A stretch of DNA of 64,000 nt. Source: Tillandsia leiboldiana (taxonomy: Eukaryota; Streptophyta; Magnoliopsida; Poales; Bromeliaceae). The notes beneath the pieces are model-generated. The model had not been told where the DNA came from. It saw nothing but the letters and a program-made list of their open reading frames with translations, and searched no databases. The stretch covers positions 45,150,342 to 45,214,341 of the forward strand of contig CM055066.1 in the NCBI GenBank assembly GCA_029204045.2. Reading direction: 5' to 3'. Positions 46,001 through 55,040 of this stretch are shown piece after piece (the stretch's first letter is position 1; the number at the start of each line of letters is the position of its first letter). The position numbers and the translations under genes were made by a program.

Positions 46001-46594
46001 TCCCCGATCTGTTGGGACGATCTGGGGGAGAGAAAGTTTTTGGGGCCGGACCTGGTGGTTGAGACTGAGGAAAAGGTTCGCCTCATCAGGCGACGATTGG
46101 CGACCGCCCAGAGCCGGCAGAAGAGCTATGCAGACCAGAGACATCGCGACTTGGAATTCCAGGTGGGAGAGCACGTGTTGTTGCGGGTGTCGCCGTCAAA
46201 AGGGGTAAAGCGGTTTTGGTTGAGAGGCAAGTTGAGCCCGCGGTACGTGGGGCCGTTTGAGATTCAGGAGCGCATCGGCCCGGTAGCCTACCGCCTCGCC
46301 CTACCACCGAACCTTGACCGAGTTCATGATGTGTTCCACGTATCCATGCTTCGGAAGTACCTCCCCGATCCATCGCGAGTGCTTGACGTCTCTGCAATTG
46401 AGCTCAAAGAGGATTTAAGTTTCGCGGAAGTACCGATACGGATCCTAGCCCGGGAGGACAAAAAGCTGCGTAGTCGGACAATTCCCTACGTGAAGGTGCT
46501 TTGGAGCAATCAAGAAGAGCGTGAGGCAACTTGGGAACCCGAGTCAAAGATGAGGGAGTGCTACCCGGACCTGTTCGCCGCTGGGGAAGTTTAA
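43016..46594 (+). CDS. pol: Gypsy C Pol: protease, RT, RNase H, integrase, chromodomain
   Basis: Open from the codon after the gag UAA to TAA 46592-46594. The usable frame has no early ATG (first ATG at 43079; a GTG at 43040), so expression probably needs Gag-Pol fusion. Numbering from 43040: protease DTG at 68-70 with VVLGMDW at 137-142; RT from about 220 to 455 with catalytic D339 (FSKIDL) and FIDD 401-404; RNase H with D550, E587, D612 and D655; integrase zinc site H766/H773/C803/C806 and triad D836, D897, E933; GPFEI/GPVAYRL linker at 1071-1086; chromodomain-like C terminus about 1128-1180 (VLWSNQEEREATWE, YPDLF). All catalytic residues are present. The chromodomain is expected to steer integration to heterochromatin. 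HSQTDG replaces the usual HPQTDG at about 925. Confidence 0.94.
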   Translation, partial: GTTSSAASVPSPQHAGRGKAPMTSAPRPPAPRSAGDKPPPSGGRVYSMGQQETRPSEHVVAGITLASVYRARTLFDTGATLSFMSRDFALTHDFELRPLPSVMTVHTAGGSLEARNLVPSCPIWMGRLSCPWDLVIIPLKEYDVVLGMDWLTWYLAVIDCEKREVRLIYPDFPENVYLACKSVSFSSMIPDSRARKLVEGGCMAYLVSVALATGSSTALSDIPVVRDFPDVFPAELPGLPAEREVVFPIELPPGTRPITKAPYRMAFAELKELKAQLEDLLDRGFIRPSVSPWGAPVLFVRKKDGSLRLCIDYREINKVTVKNKYPLPRIDDLFDQLRGATVFSKIDLQSGYHQLRVRDEDIPKTAFRTRYGHYEFTVMPFGLTNAPAVFMDMMNRVFRPFLDQFVVVFIDDILIYSTTDEKHEEHLRIILQTLREQELFAKLKKCEFWLRVVGFLGHIISAAGVAVDPKKVESVTDWPQPTTVTEVRSFLGLAGYYRRFVEGFSKIATPLNRLTRKGVKFIWTTQCQENFEELKKRLTRAPVLALPTPGEDYEVYCDASRIGLGGVLMQQGRVIAYASRQLKDYEQNYPIHDLELVAVVFVLKLWRHYLYGVHCNVFSDHQSLKYLFTQKELNLRQRRWLELLKDYDLTIQYHPGKANVVADALSRKGQAEGTSAGTITQQNDLIAEFSRLRLEVVPAGTVERLLSLTVAPTLLERIREGQGADPQLQLERDKIPPEQKGDFAVGTDGTLRFRGRICVPDLPDLKKEILTEAHCAPYVAHPGGTKMYRDLRQTFWWPRLKGDVTLFVAHCLICQQVKAEHQRPAGKLQPLPVPEWKWEQITMDFVTGFPRSQQGHDAIWVVVDRLTKSAHFLPIHTTWTRDRLAQVYLSEIVRLHGVPTTITSDRDTRFVSNFWQSLQRALGTKLHFSSAFHSQTDGQSERVIQILEDMLRACVLDLGDGWSRYLPLAEFAYNNSYQASIQMAPYEALYGRRCRSPICWDDLGERKFLGPDLVVETEEKVRLIRRRLATAQSRQKSYADQRHRDLEFQVGEHVLLRVSPSKGVKRFWLRGKLSPRYVGPFEIQERIGPVAYRLALPPNLDRVHDVFHVSMLRKYLPDPSRVLDVSAIELKEDLSFAEVPIRILAREDKKLRSRTIPYVKVLWSNQEEREATWEPESKMRECYPDLFAAGEV

Positions 46595-46612
46595 GTTTCG
46601 GGGACGAAACTT
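46593..46612 (+). other. Pre-LTR hairpin of gypsy C, overlapping the pol stop
   Basis: AAGTTTCG, loop GGGA, CGAAACTT: eight perfect pairs. The stem starts inside the pol TAA codon. The following 18 bases to the LTR contain no long purine run, so the plus-strand primer is unclear. Confidence 0.75.
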
Positions 46613-46630
46613 GTTTTTAGCGGTAAGTGG

Positions 46631-48561
46631 TGTAAGACCCGGTCTTTTCTAAACCCTTCTTGTCACCCTCTTCTTGTAATGTCCGACCGAGGGCCTCATT
46701 TTGGTGTTTTTCCGGACAGACCGTCAGGGCCCGCAGATAATTTTGGGCGGTAGAGCTCGCGGAGCGGAGCGCGCGGGCGCGATCGGTTTCAATTTCCGAC
46801 TTCCGGTCTGATCAGAATTAATTCTCGAAGTTGGGGTCCCCTTAGGCGTCTCGGGATCCGTGTTGGCGACCCGCACATCTTTTAAGGTAAACCCTAACTT
46901 TTTAATATATATAACCGGATGGGAAAGGGAATTAGGGTTCCTTTTGTTTTTGTGGCCGCCTCTTTTCTTTTACTTCTCCCCTCGTAGCCGCCGGCAAGGA
47001 GTAACCAAGGACTCGGGCGAGGGTGGACAGGTGGAGGCAAGCGGACGATCCCTCTCATTCCTCCTCTTTCGTGCATCGAGGTGAGTCGGGGTGCATTTTC
47101 GTTCGGGTAATCTATTTTCCTTTCGTTTTGTTGGTCACGAGGAGGGAGGAGGGGCGGTGCCGTCGCGCACCGCCGCGCGCGGGGCCGGCCGCGGGTGGGG
47201 CGCCCGCGCCGGGCTGTGCCCAGGCGGAGTGTGCGCCGCACGGGCCGGTGCCGTGCGGGGAACTCTGCCGCACGCTGTTGGGAGTCGATGTGAGTTTCGG
47301 ACCTCTAAGTCTTGACTTGCCCATGTTCCTTCAGGAGTGCGGGACGCTGTTGGCGACTGGTGCACCGACGCGGACTGGACGAACGCAGGACGACGCACAC
47401 AAGGTGGGTACATTCCCGGGGATTGTGGGAATAGGGATTTACTGTTAGAAATAGCATGTTGGGGCAAGGTGGAATTGTTAGTCTCCTTCTGTTTATGCAC
47501 TAACCCTGTTATGTTATTGTACTTAATATCAATCTGAGGCTCAAGTTTTGCTACACGCACACCAGCGGTTTGGCCACCGCAAGGGTGTGCTTTTCCGGAA
47601 AAGTGGTACGTTGACCCGTGTACCCCACGCGACGGTGGCGTTAGGAATGGGGGCCCCCATGGGTGGGGGGTGTGAGCGGTGATGTCGAGGCAGGTGCTCG
47701 GCGGTGGACATCGAGAAAGGTGCCCGATGTTGTTTTGATACAGGGTGTGGTTAAGGTGGATGATGCATGAGAGGGATGGTTGCTCCGGTTTTGTGGTTTG
47801 CCCTATTATTGTTTCTCTTATGCTTATCATGCTATTTCTAGTCACTGATTTCCCACTCCGTGACAGGTTCATCCAGGGGCGAGTGCTAGGGCACCGGTGA
47901 GGCCACGAGGATACTGTACTGATTTTTAGTGACTTCAGATACAGTGACTCTTCTCTCCTTTTCCTTTTATTACTCATGTTAGCTAGTTTGTGGATTGCGA
48001 CACCCCCGTGGGGTCGAAGTTGATGTTGCCTTTTCCCTTTTTGAATAAACGAATGATTGATACATTCTTTCTTACTTGGCCGTTTCAAACAATGAAAAGC
48101 AAAGAAAACCGTTTGCGAAAACTACTTTTAAAACGTGGGTGTCGTGTGGGCACCGAATTTTACAACCCTGTGGATTTATGTGTCTTTCAAACGGTCTTTC
48201 CTAAAATGATGGCATCGTGTGGATGCCGCTCTCAAAACCTTGTGATTATTTATCCTTTCAAAACATCGGCCTCTATGTTCTAGGTGAATGTTAGAATATC
48301 ATGTGAGTGGTTTGGTTGTATGTGAACGAGACCCCAACTGATGTGGTTAGAGATTGTATATGCTACGCCTTGTGAGACATTTTGTATTTGAGACGCCGTG
48401 CATATACAAAGGAGACTCTGCCCGTTTGTAGAGTGAATTTGTGTATGCGGCGGGTCTGGACACGCACCGGGGAGCATTGGTTTACAAAAAAAAAATATAT
48501 GGCTGAATCAGGAGCATCGGTGGCTCCTCTTCCGCGCGATTCGAGCCCCCGGGGCGTGACA
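46631..48561 (+). repeat. Gypsy C 3' LTR without the GC array (1.9 kb)
   Basis: Starts TGTAAGACCCGG, ends GGGGCGTGACA. About 0.9 kb shorter than the 5' LTR: the 94-bp array is reduced to a short stub (about 47200-47215), and one of two gaggcaggtgctcggcggcc units (about 47690) is missing. The TATA box is at 46906-46914. Confidence 0.92.
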
Positions 48562-48566
48562 GTTGT
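48562..48566. repeat. Right target site duplication of gypsy C (GTTGT)
   Basis: Matches 23346-23350 and 38678-38682; confirms that C lies inside B. Confidence 0.9.
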
Positions 48567-48615
48567 GGACCAGGGTTAAGTTTCGAGGACGAAACTTCTT
48601 TTAAGTGGTGAGTGA
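48567..48615 (+). other. Gypsy B internal end: pol stop, hairpin, weak purine tract
   Basis: Continues the B pol frame to a TAA at 48577-48579, then the hairpin AAGTTTCG-AGGA-CGAAACTT (48578-48597) and AAGTGGTGAGTGA touching the 3' LTR. Separated from the rest of B only by gypsy C. Confidence 0.8.
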
Positions 48616-51582
48616 TGTAGAGTCCTGCCGTTCCAATGCCTTTGCATACATTCTTTTTATGACGGGATTGTTAGGGAGACTTTTCACTGTGTTTTCTGCA
48701 ATGGACTGGCCTGGACCGCGAGTATTTTTCTACGATTGAGCTCGGAAAACAAAGGACGGCAAAGCGAACGGATTCGGTTTTCAATTTACGGATCTCCCGG
48801 AATGGGGGTCAAAGCGTTTGCCTTCGTGTGGTGCATCGGAATCCGTGCTAAGTGGCCGGCACGCTTTTCGAGGTGATCGGACGGGATCCTTCTACGATCG
48901 GACTTTTCATCTTATTTATGTTTTTGGGTTATTTTATTTATTTTGTTTTACCTCGACCTTCCGACTTTCTGCTTTGGGTCTTAATTAAATAGTCTTAGTT
49001 GATAAGGGGGTGTGGAAATTCAAGAATTTTTGGGCTGGTCGTCGGGGTTTGCGGGAATTTTTAGGTGGTAGAGCTCGCAAAACGGTGAACGGTGGCGCGA
49101 TCGGATTTGAATTCCGACCCCGGGATCTCCCAGAAATAATTTTTGAAGTTTTCTATCAGCTTGGGTGCATCGGAATGCGTGCCGGCAATCGGCACGTTTT
49201 CCGAGGTGATCTGGACCCCTCGTTCAGTTTCAGATGGACTAGATCTATTGACTAGGGTTTGATTTTTTAAAATCCTCTTGATATCTTTTACTTCCGATCG
49301 GGGGTGCGGGGAGAAACCCTAAACCCCTCTTTTCCTCTTTTCAAAAACGGCGTGAGAAACCGAGGCGATGAGACGAGGAGAAGGGAAGAACGAGGGAAAC
49401 CCATCCTTCGTGGAGCTTTCCGTTGGAGACGAGAGGGACGATCCACCTTTCACCCCCCTTCCTCGCAGGATCACGGTAAGCGTCGTTTCCCTCTATTGCA
49501 ATTTCTGTGGGGTCGAGGTTTTGGGTGGGGGTCGTTCGGGTGTCGCACGCGTCGTGGGTTGTGGTAACGGGAACCCGCCGCCGCGGTTGTCAAACGGGAG
49601 GCCGCCGCCGCCGTTATCATGCCCACGGGGTCGTCGCCGGAGTCGCACGGGAGCGAAAACGGAGATGAAATCGCGAAACGGGAGCGAAAACGGAGAAGAA
49701 AATGAAAAAGGGGCATTACCGTTCATCGCGGTACGGATGCTTCAGCCGTGGTCCACAGACCCAGGCGTGCACCCGGTGCACACCCCGCAGCCCCGGAGGC
49801 GCAGACCCAGCGCACGAAACCGTGCGCCGGGCTGCACACTATGCGCGGTGCACGCTCCGGGCGTGCACCCGGCGCACGCATCGGCAGCCAGAGCCGCGGA
49901 CCCGGTGCACACTTTCGTGCCCCGGCCCGGCCCGCTCAGGCGCGGTGCACGGTACAGCGTGCACCCGGTGCGCGCTGCAGACCCTGCGGCCGTGAGCCCG
50001 GTGCACGCTCGTGTCGTGCACCGGCCCGGCCCAGGATGCGCGGTGCGTGCTTCCTGCGTGCACCCGGCGCATGCCGCGCAACTGCCGACGCTGTAAACCC
50101 GGTCCACGCGCTGCTCCGTGCACCATCCGTCAGCCGGAAGTTCGGTAGCTCCGTTTTGGCCCGTTCTTCCACCGTTTTGAGCGCCGTTTTCGCCGTTGGG
50201 ATCACCATTTCCCCGGTTTCCTTGGCATGGCCACTTGGGATCTTTTGGTCACCGTTTCGCCATGTTGGGTGCTAGTTTCACCGACGCTCCGCGCTTCGAC
50301 GAAACCGTCGGGGTCGCGCCGTCGGGCCTTTTCCTCATCTCTTTCGCCGTCAGGGTCCTCTTGATTTAACCATTGACGTCCCGAGTTGGCTACCGGTTGA
50401 GAATTGGGTTTTGTCAGGTTTTCGGCTAGCGGTTTTGGGTTCCAATGGAGTTCGCGATGAAATAGTCGCGATCCGGGTGTTGGTAGCCCTGGACGTTACC
50501 GGTTTGATCTGAGTTTTCGGTTTTGTGGGTTTATTGTTATAGTGGTCGGGACCACTGATTTTACCTGAGTAGGGTAAGGTGTTAATTTGTGCTCTCGGAT
50601 GTTTTAGTAGGCCGCGAGGAGTTCTGATCTGCTTAGGAGAGCCACGGGCGCGGTCAGTTATCTTCATTCCAGGTGGGTACCCCTTAGAACATCTTTGTGC
50701 ATGTCTTCCGTTATGGTTATTTATATCTTGTAAGGGGTGACGTGGACCTCCGGGTTTAATGAACGTCGCGGTGAAAGACTGGATAGGCAGTTCACCCCTC
50801 CAAACAACAGTAGGGTTGTTTGGAGCGTACTAGCGATGAGGACGGTGATTGGTGTGACCAGTCGGACATCAAAAGGTGGGTTCCTCTCCCGACAGTCCTT
50901 GAGTCGGGGAACGAGAGCAATTGGTAAGAGCAAAGGTTTGACGCGTTTATGCTTATGTTTTATTATCACTATGTTTATGGCGACTGAGGGTCGCTGTGCC
51001 CGACGATACATCATGTTCCGGGAGACAGCCGAGGCAGGTGCTCGGACTGGTTCACCGAGGTTGGTGCTCGGTCTGGTTGGCCGAGGTTGGTGCTCGGACG
51101 AGGCTCTGGTGTTACTACACGCACACCGGCGGTTTGGCCACCGCAAGGGTGTGCTTTTCCGGAAAAGTGGTACGTTGACCCGTGTACCCCACGTGATGGT
51201 GACGTTAGGAATGGGTCCCCCGTGGGTGGGGGGTGTGAGCGGTGATGCCGAGGTGGGTGCTCGGCGGCCGAGGCAGGTGCTCGGCGGGGGTTTCCGAGGC
51301 AGGTGCTCGGTGTGGTTGCCGGGGGTGGTGCCCGGTTTGGTATGCACAGGGTTCTTCGTTGTTTGGGTTTGCGCAAGACCCTTCTTTGTCTGGTTTGCAC
51401 AGGGTTCTTCATTGTTGATTGCTCGGGTTTTTCTGTGGTTTGCCTTACTTTAGTCCTTATTGCTTTTATTATTGTTTCTGGTCACTGACTTCCCACTCCG
51501 TGACAGGTTCGACCAGGGGTGAGTGCTAGGGCATTGGTGAGGCCGCGTGAGCGATCTTCTGGCCCTTAGAGGCTACAGATAC
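48616..51582 (+). repeat. Gypsy B 3' LTR, cut by copia-2
   Basis: Starts TGTAGAGTCCTGC and follows the 5' LTR with scattered substitutions. It carries an extra stretch of roughly 35 bp at about 48888-48922 (after gatcggacgg). It stops at 51582, after ggctacagatac, where copia-2 begins; the remaining 0.6 kb should lie beyond copia-2. Confidence 0.9.
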
Positions 51583-51886
51583 TGTTGGGTTATATGAAAT
51601 GTAGATCTAAATAGGGGAAAAAACACCTAGAGGGGGGTGAATAGGTGTAAACGTATAAACACTCAAAAATCGTTGCGATAAAAAACCCAATGCGGAAATA
51701 AAAATAACACGCAAGATTTTTACGTGGAAAACTCCATCACCGGAGTAAAAAACCACGGGACCGATAACACGGCAGAAATCCACTAGAATTAAAACACGTA
51801 CAAGGTGATTTACCGTACACACTTACGACTCAACCTTTTCCATACGCTCCTAGAGGATCTTCTCCGCTCGCTCCACGACGCTTCTC

Positions 51887-52060
51887 GAATCCACGATCTG
51901 CGCCCAACGCCGAATCCTCGGCGTCCAACGTCGAATCCACGACATCCGACCGAATCCACGGTCTTCACCCAGTAGCACCCTTCAAATCCACGAACGTGCC
52001 TCGCTCCGAATCCACGAGAGCGGTTGAACCTTGAATCCACAAGGACACGCGAATCTACGC
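51887..52060 (-). repeat. GAATCCACGA-type units in the copia-2 LTR
   Basis: About eight units, some with one change, starting at 51887, 51912, 51933, 51952, 51984, 52008, 52033 and 52051, spaced 18-32 bp. The motif is conserved with copia-1 while the spacers are not. Confidence 0.8.
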
Positions 52061-52347
52061 GCCGATTTTGGGAAAATCGTTGTTTTTGGGTGGTGATGAT
52101 CCGCCGAATACTTAGATCAAAGATAGATCGGAAATACCATCTAAGTATTCATTAGTTTGATTCAACTCAAGATGTGAGTATGAAAACCTAGAATCAAACT
52201 AATCAATATAGATGAAGAAACATAGAGTATTCTCTAATGATTTCCTTTCTTCTCTATATGTGGATCTAGGCCGTATGAAATGATATATGAATATGACGGC
52301 TCTATGTGATTATTTTGGATTCGCCCTAGAAAAAGAGTCATAGGGTC

Positions 52348-52355
52348 TAATTATA
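52348..52355 (-). promoter_or_regulatory. Copia-2 LTR TATA-like box
   Basis: The minus strand reads TATAATTA before GACCC, matching the position of the copia-1 TATAAATA box by the shared flank ggttagaaac. Confidence 0.5.
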
Positions 52356-52870
52356 GGTTAGAAACATTTGGAAGGAGATAAGAATCAAAAACCTAACATT
52401 TCTGGAATTTTTACGGACGGCGATCCGGATCGGATTTGGGCGATCCGGATTGCAGTAGCAAGAAAGACGGTTTCCAGAAAAACAAACGTTCGGGATCCGG
52501 ATCGGAATGCCTGATCCGGATCGTTCATACATTTCAGAAAACTCAACGTTCGGGATCCGGATCGTGAGATGCTGCGATCCGGATTGAAGTAATGTATGAA
52601 ACAACAACCTTCGGGATCCGGATTGCTAGCTTTGATCCGGATCCTGAACATGTCCGAACACCAGTTTTTGATTTTTATGCAGTTAAAAATTCTTCCAGGT
52701 GTTTCTACACTACTAGAAGTATTCGGATCACCAATAATCTTTAGTTAAACCTACCTGATCCTTTTGAATTCTTCTTTCTTGAGATTGAGTTAAATGATCC
52801 AACTTTCTTCACCTTCAATCTTCAAGACTTGAACCTTTCACGAAACTACGCCAACTCAAATTCCGTAACA

Positions 52871-52885
52871 ATCTCCCCCTTTGGC
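52871..52885 (-). promoter_or_regulatory. Copia-2 polypurine tract
   Basis: The minus strand reads GCCAAAGGGGGAGAT directly before the LTR start TGTTACGG, the characteristic SIRE-type tract that primes plus-strand synthesis. Confidence 0.88.
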
Positions 52886-53576
52886 GGTTTCGTGACAAAA
52901 CACAGATCCACTAAAGAAAAATCAAAAAGATATTTTTGTTGCTATCACCATACAACAAAAATTTACAATGGAGATCCAAAAATTTAAAAACATGAGATAT
53001 AAACTCCTAAAACAGACTCTAGACTTAGACATCTGTACTCTCTGCACAAAGAAATCATTCTTGACAAAAAGAGATCGTTAGATACCTCAAGAATATTTAG
53101 CATTCAAAACCTAACAGAGATAGAGTTTATGCTCACCATGACATTGAGTAATGCAGATATATAATAAGATCACAATCAAACATTGACATATCTTCTAAGC
53201 AATAAAATTCCAAATGTCATAACTTTGCTTTGTTAGTAATCAAACAACTTGTTAGTAATAATACATGTCCAAATAGTTACTCGAATAGTTAGTAGGAACA
53301 TGCAACAAATCACAAGATAAAAACCAAAGTTGTGATACTTACCTTTCACCAAAGTCAAAGTTGAAGTGATACTTACCTTGATGTTCACACATTCACATCA
53401 ATCATTGTTCAATCATTGTTCAAGTTCTCTCTAAACTCTCTCCCCCTTTTTGTCACAAACAAAGCCATAATTACAAAAATTTTGAGGAGAGTTAAATAGA
53501 TCAGAATAAAGAAACGTGAGAGCTGAATAATAACAAAAACGTAAAAACCTGCAAAAGAAAGATTAGAAACAAAAGT
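52886..53576 (-). other. Copia-2 spacer between ORF3 and the purine tract
   Basis: AT-rich, no ORF. The part ccctttttgtcacaaac near 53440 resembles copia-1 near 380. Confidence 0.6.
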
Positions 53577-55040
53577 TTATGCAGAGTCGTCGGAGCTGAT
53601 ACACCCAAGCTTCTGAAACATTTTCTTGATCCGTTTGTTCATAGAAGCTTGTTCCTTCTTAACTTCTTTGATATCTTCTCTCATTTCAGCGAAATCAGTA
53701 GCCATGCGTTCTTGCTCGTTTGAGAGTCGCTGTTGCTCCTTAAAGATTGAGCTAACCGACGCATCATCATCAGATGTTGATGGATGTGCTGGTTGTGCTG
53801 CTGGTGTAGAGGTTGTTGCTTGTTGTTGTTGTGCTCGTTGGTGGTGAGGAGGTATTATGGGATCATCTGTCTTCGTCGAGAGAGACTTCACAATTGTCGT
53901 CTCATTAATGGTGCCCAAACTGTACATGTATGAGCTCGCGCTTGTATCGACTTTAAACTTTTTGAGGATGCGCATGATTATCATTGGGTATGGTAGTCTC
54001 TCTGTGGGGTGAGAGTGTTCCACATACCGCGCCATCCTTGACCAAATGAGATAAGGAATATTCAAGTTTGCTCCCATCAATGCGGCCGGGTTTCCAAGAA
54101 GATAAAGGAATAACATTCTGTCCCATCGAAGAACCTTCGTATTCATGTTGGGAAGAATGTTGTAGCAGACAATGAAGTTTATATACCGATACTCTGGTCG
54201 AAGCTCTTTCAAGAAAACAGAATTTCCGGTTGACAAAGTATTTGGAACACAAATTCCATTAACTACAACTCTCCAGGAGTTGTCGTTGAAGCTTTGAGTT
54301 TTTAGGTAATGGAGTCCATCAACTCTAGCCGTCATACCTAGCACATCTCCAATCAGTTGGGGTGTGACTTTGATTTTGATATTTTTAACCAAAGTGTGAA
54401 ATTCTCGACGTCCATCAACGTGATCAATTAGACTTGCAGCGTTCTGATAAAACATTCGAACTGAGTGTAGACAGTACCCAGTAGTCTCAGGGAAGTTACA
54501 AATTTGAGCAAGACCAACTTGGTCAAACAGAATCCCAAAGACTGCAGATCGTTCCTTCATTGGTTTGACATTGACATGTCTCTCGCTAATGCATTCCCTC
54601 TTCTCAAAATCCTTGATTCTTGCGGAGCTGATGAAGTCTTGTGGAGAAGGCTGTCTAGCAACTGGTTCCTCAATGGTAATTCCCTGAGCACTGCCTCTTT
54701 TTCTTGCACCGGTTTTTCTTTTTGTTCCAATTGGACTTGGTTCCATTGGCGCTTTCCCTTTTTCAGCTGCAGTGGCCGGAGCCTTTGAGGTTTCAGCAGG
54801 GGCTTTCCCTTTGGAGATAATGGGGACAGATCCCTCGATTTCGATGTTATCCCAGTCAATCGACTCCGTCTCTGATTCAGTGTCCGAATCATCCTTAGTC
54901 TTCTTCGCTTTCTTAGCCTTCTTAGGCTTGGCAGTATCCTTGACATGTACCATGGCAGCAAGTAGGAAAATAATCCAAGTGATCACCATTTTGATTGCTA
55001 GTGAAAAATGTATCCTGTGAAGACCAACTCTAGAACACAT
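53577..55040 (-). CDS. Copia-2 ORF3, plant-transposon-type protein in the env-like position
   Basis: Intact frame of 487 codons after pol, where SIRE-group elements carry their env-like ORF. From the first Met: residues 18-33 are hydrophobic (MVITWIIFLLAAMVHV); 35-85 are Lys-rich then acidic; about 86-125 are basic; about 130-330 resemble the putative plant transposon protein domain seen in many plant repeats (ERHVNVKPM, then a V-x-x-FYQNA motif and LIGDVLGM); 375-410 is Gln/Thr/Pro-rich; about 418-480 is a heptad-like coiled coil (EQERMATDFAEMREDIKEVK). The start could be Met1, Met18 or Met30. No envelope signature (furin site, fusion peptide) is visible, so the env label is positional only. 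Function is unknown; a nucleic-acid-binding or DNA-targeting role is as likely as a membrane one. Confidence 0.8.
   Translation of the reverse strand: MCSRVGLHRIHFSLAIKMVITWIIFLLAAMVHVKDTAKPKKAKKAKKTKDDSDTESETESIDWDNIEIEGSVPIISKGKAPAETSKAPATAAEKGKAPMEPSPIGTKRKTGARKRGSAQGITIEEPVARQPSPQDFISSARIKDFEKRECISERHVNVKPMKERSAVFGILFDQVGLAQICNFPETTGYCLHSVRMFYQNAASLIDHVDGRREFHTLVKNIKIKVTPQLIGDVLGMTARVDGLHYLKTQSFNDNSWRVVVNGICVPNTLSTGNSVFLKELRPEYRYINFIVCYNILPNMNTKVLRWDRMLFLYLLGNPAALMGANLNIPYLIWSRMARYVEHSHPTERLPYPMIIMRILKKFKVDTSASSYMYSLGTINETTIVKSLSTKTDDPIIPPHHQRAQQQQATTSTPAAQPAHPSTSDDDASVSSIFKEQQRLSNEQERMATDFAEMREDIKEVKKEQASMNKRIKKMFQKLGCISSDDSA

Larger units (their letters stand above)
38683..48561 (+). 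mobile_element. Gypsy C: near-intact chromovirus (Tekay/Del-like), better assembly copy
   Basis: 5' LTR 38683-41511, primer site 41520-41531, gag 41756-43015, pol 43016-46594 in the same frame after one UAA, hairpin 46593-46612, 3' LTR 46631-48561, target duplication GTTGT at both ends. Domain order protease, RT, RNase H, integrase, chromodomain is that of Ty3/gypsy chromoviruses. The LTRs differ by about 1% outside the GC array, so insertion is recent. It is the only plausible source of gypsy enzymes in the window. Confidence 0.93.
17409..51582 (+). mobile_element. Gypsy B: non-autonomous chromovirus-like element, interrupted by gypsy C
   Basis: 5' LTR 17409-20949, primer site 20958-20969, internal region with deleted pol to 23350, then gypsy C, then the last 49 internal bases (48567-48615) and the 3' LTR from 48616, cut at 51582 by copia-2. 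The 5' LTR and pol relic appear a second time at 32746-38682 through the assembly duplication. Its surviving pol C terminus (VLWSNQEEREATWE) is nearly identical to that of C, so B and C belong to related chromovirus families. B cannot encode a working enzyme. Confidence 0.85.
51583..52870 (-). repeat. Copia-2 3' LTR (1.29 kb)
   Basis: The minus strand starts TGTTACGG and ends CCCAACA. TATA-like TATAATTA at 52348-52355; repeated ATCCGGAT palindromes at about 52420-52645; a series of GAATCCACGA-like units at 51887-52060. Clear similarity to the copia-1 LTR in both ends and layout. Confidence 0.9.

Noticed and set aside
16611..47206. Real 15-kb tandem segmental duplication
   Set aside because: Possible but less likely: repeat ends coincide with both contig edges, lengths match, and differences are error-like indels. 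Kept as the alternative to be tested.
53577..55040. ORF3 as a true retroviral envelope gene
   Set aside because: Only its position and one hydrophobic stretch suggest this. No cleavage site, fusion peptide or C-terminal anchor is visible, and the central part looks like a plant transposon domain.
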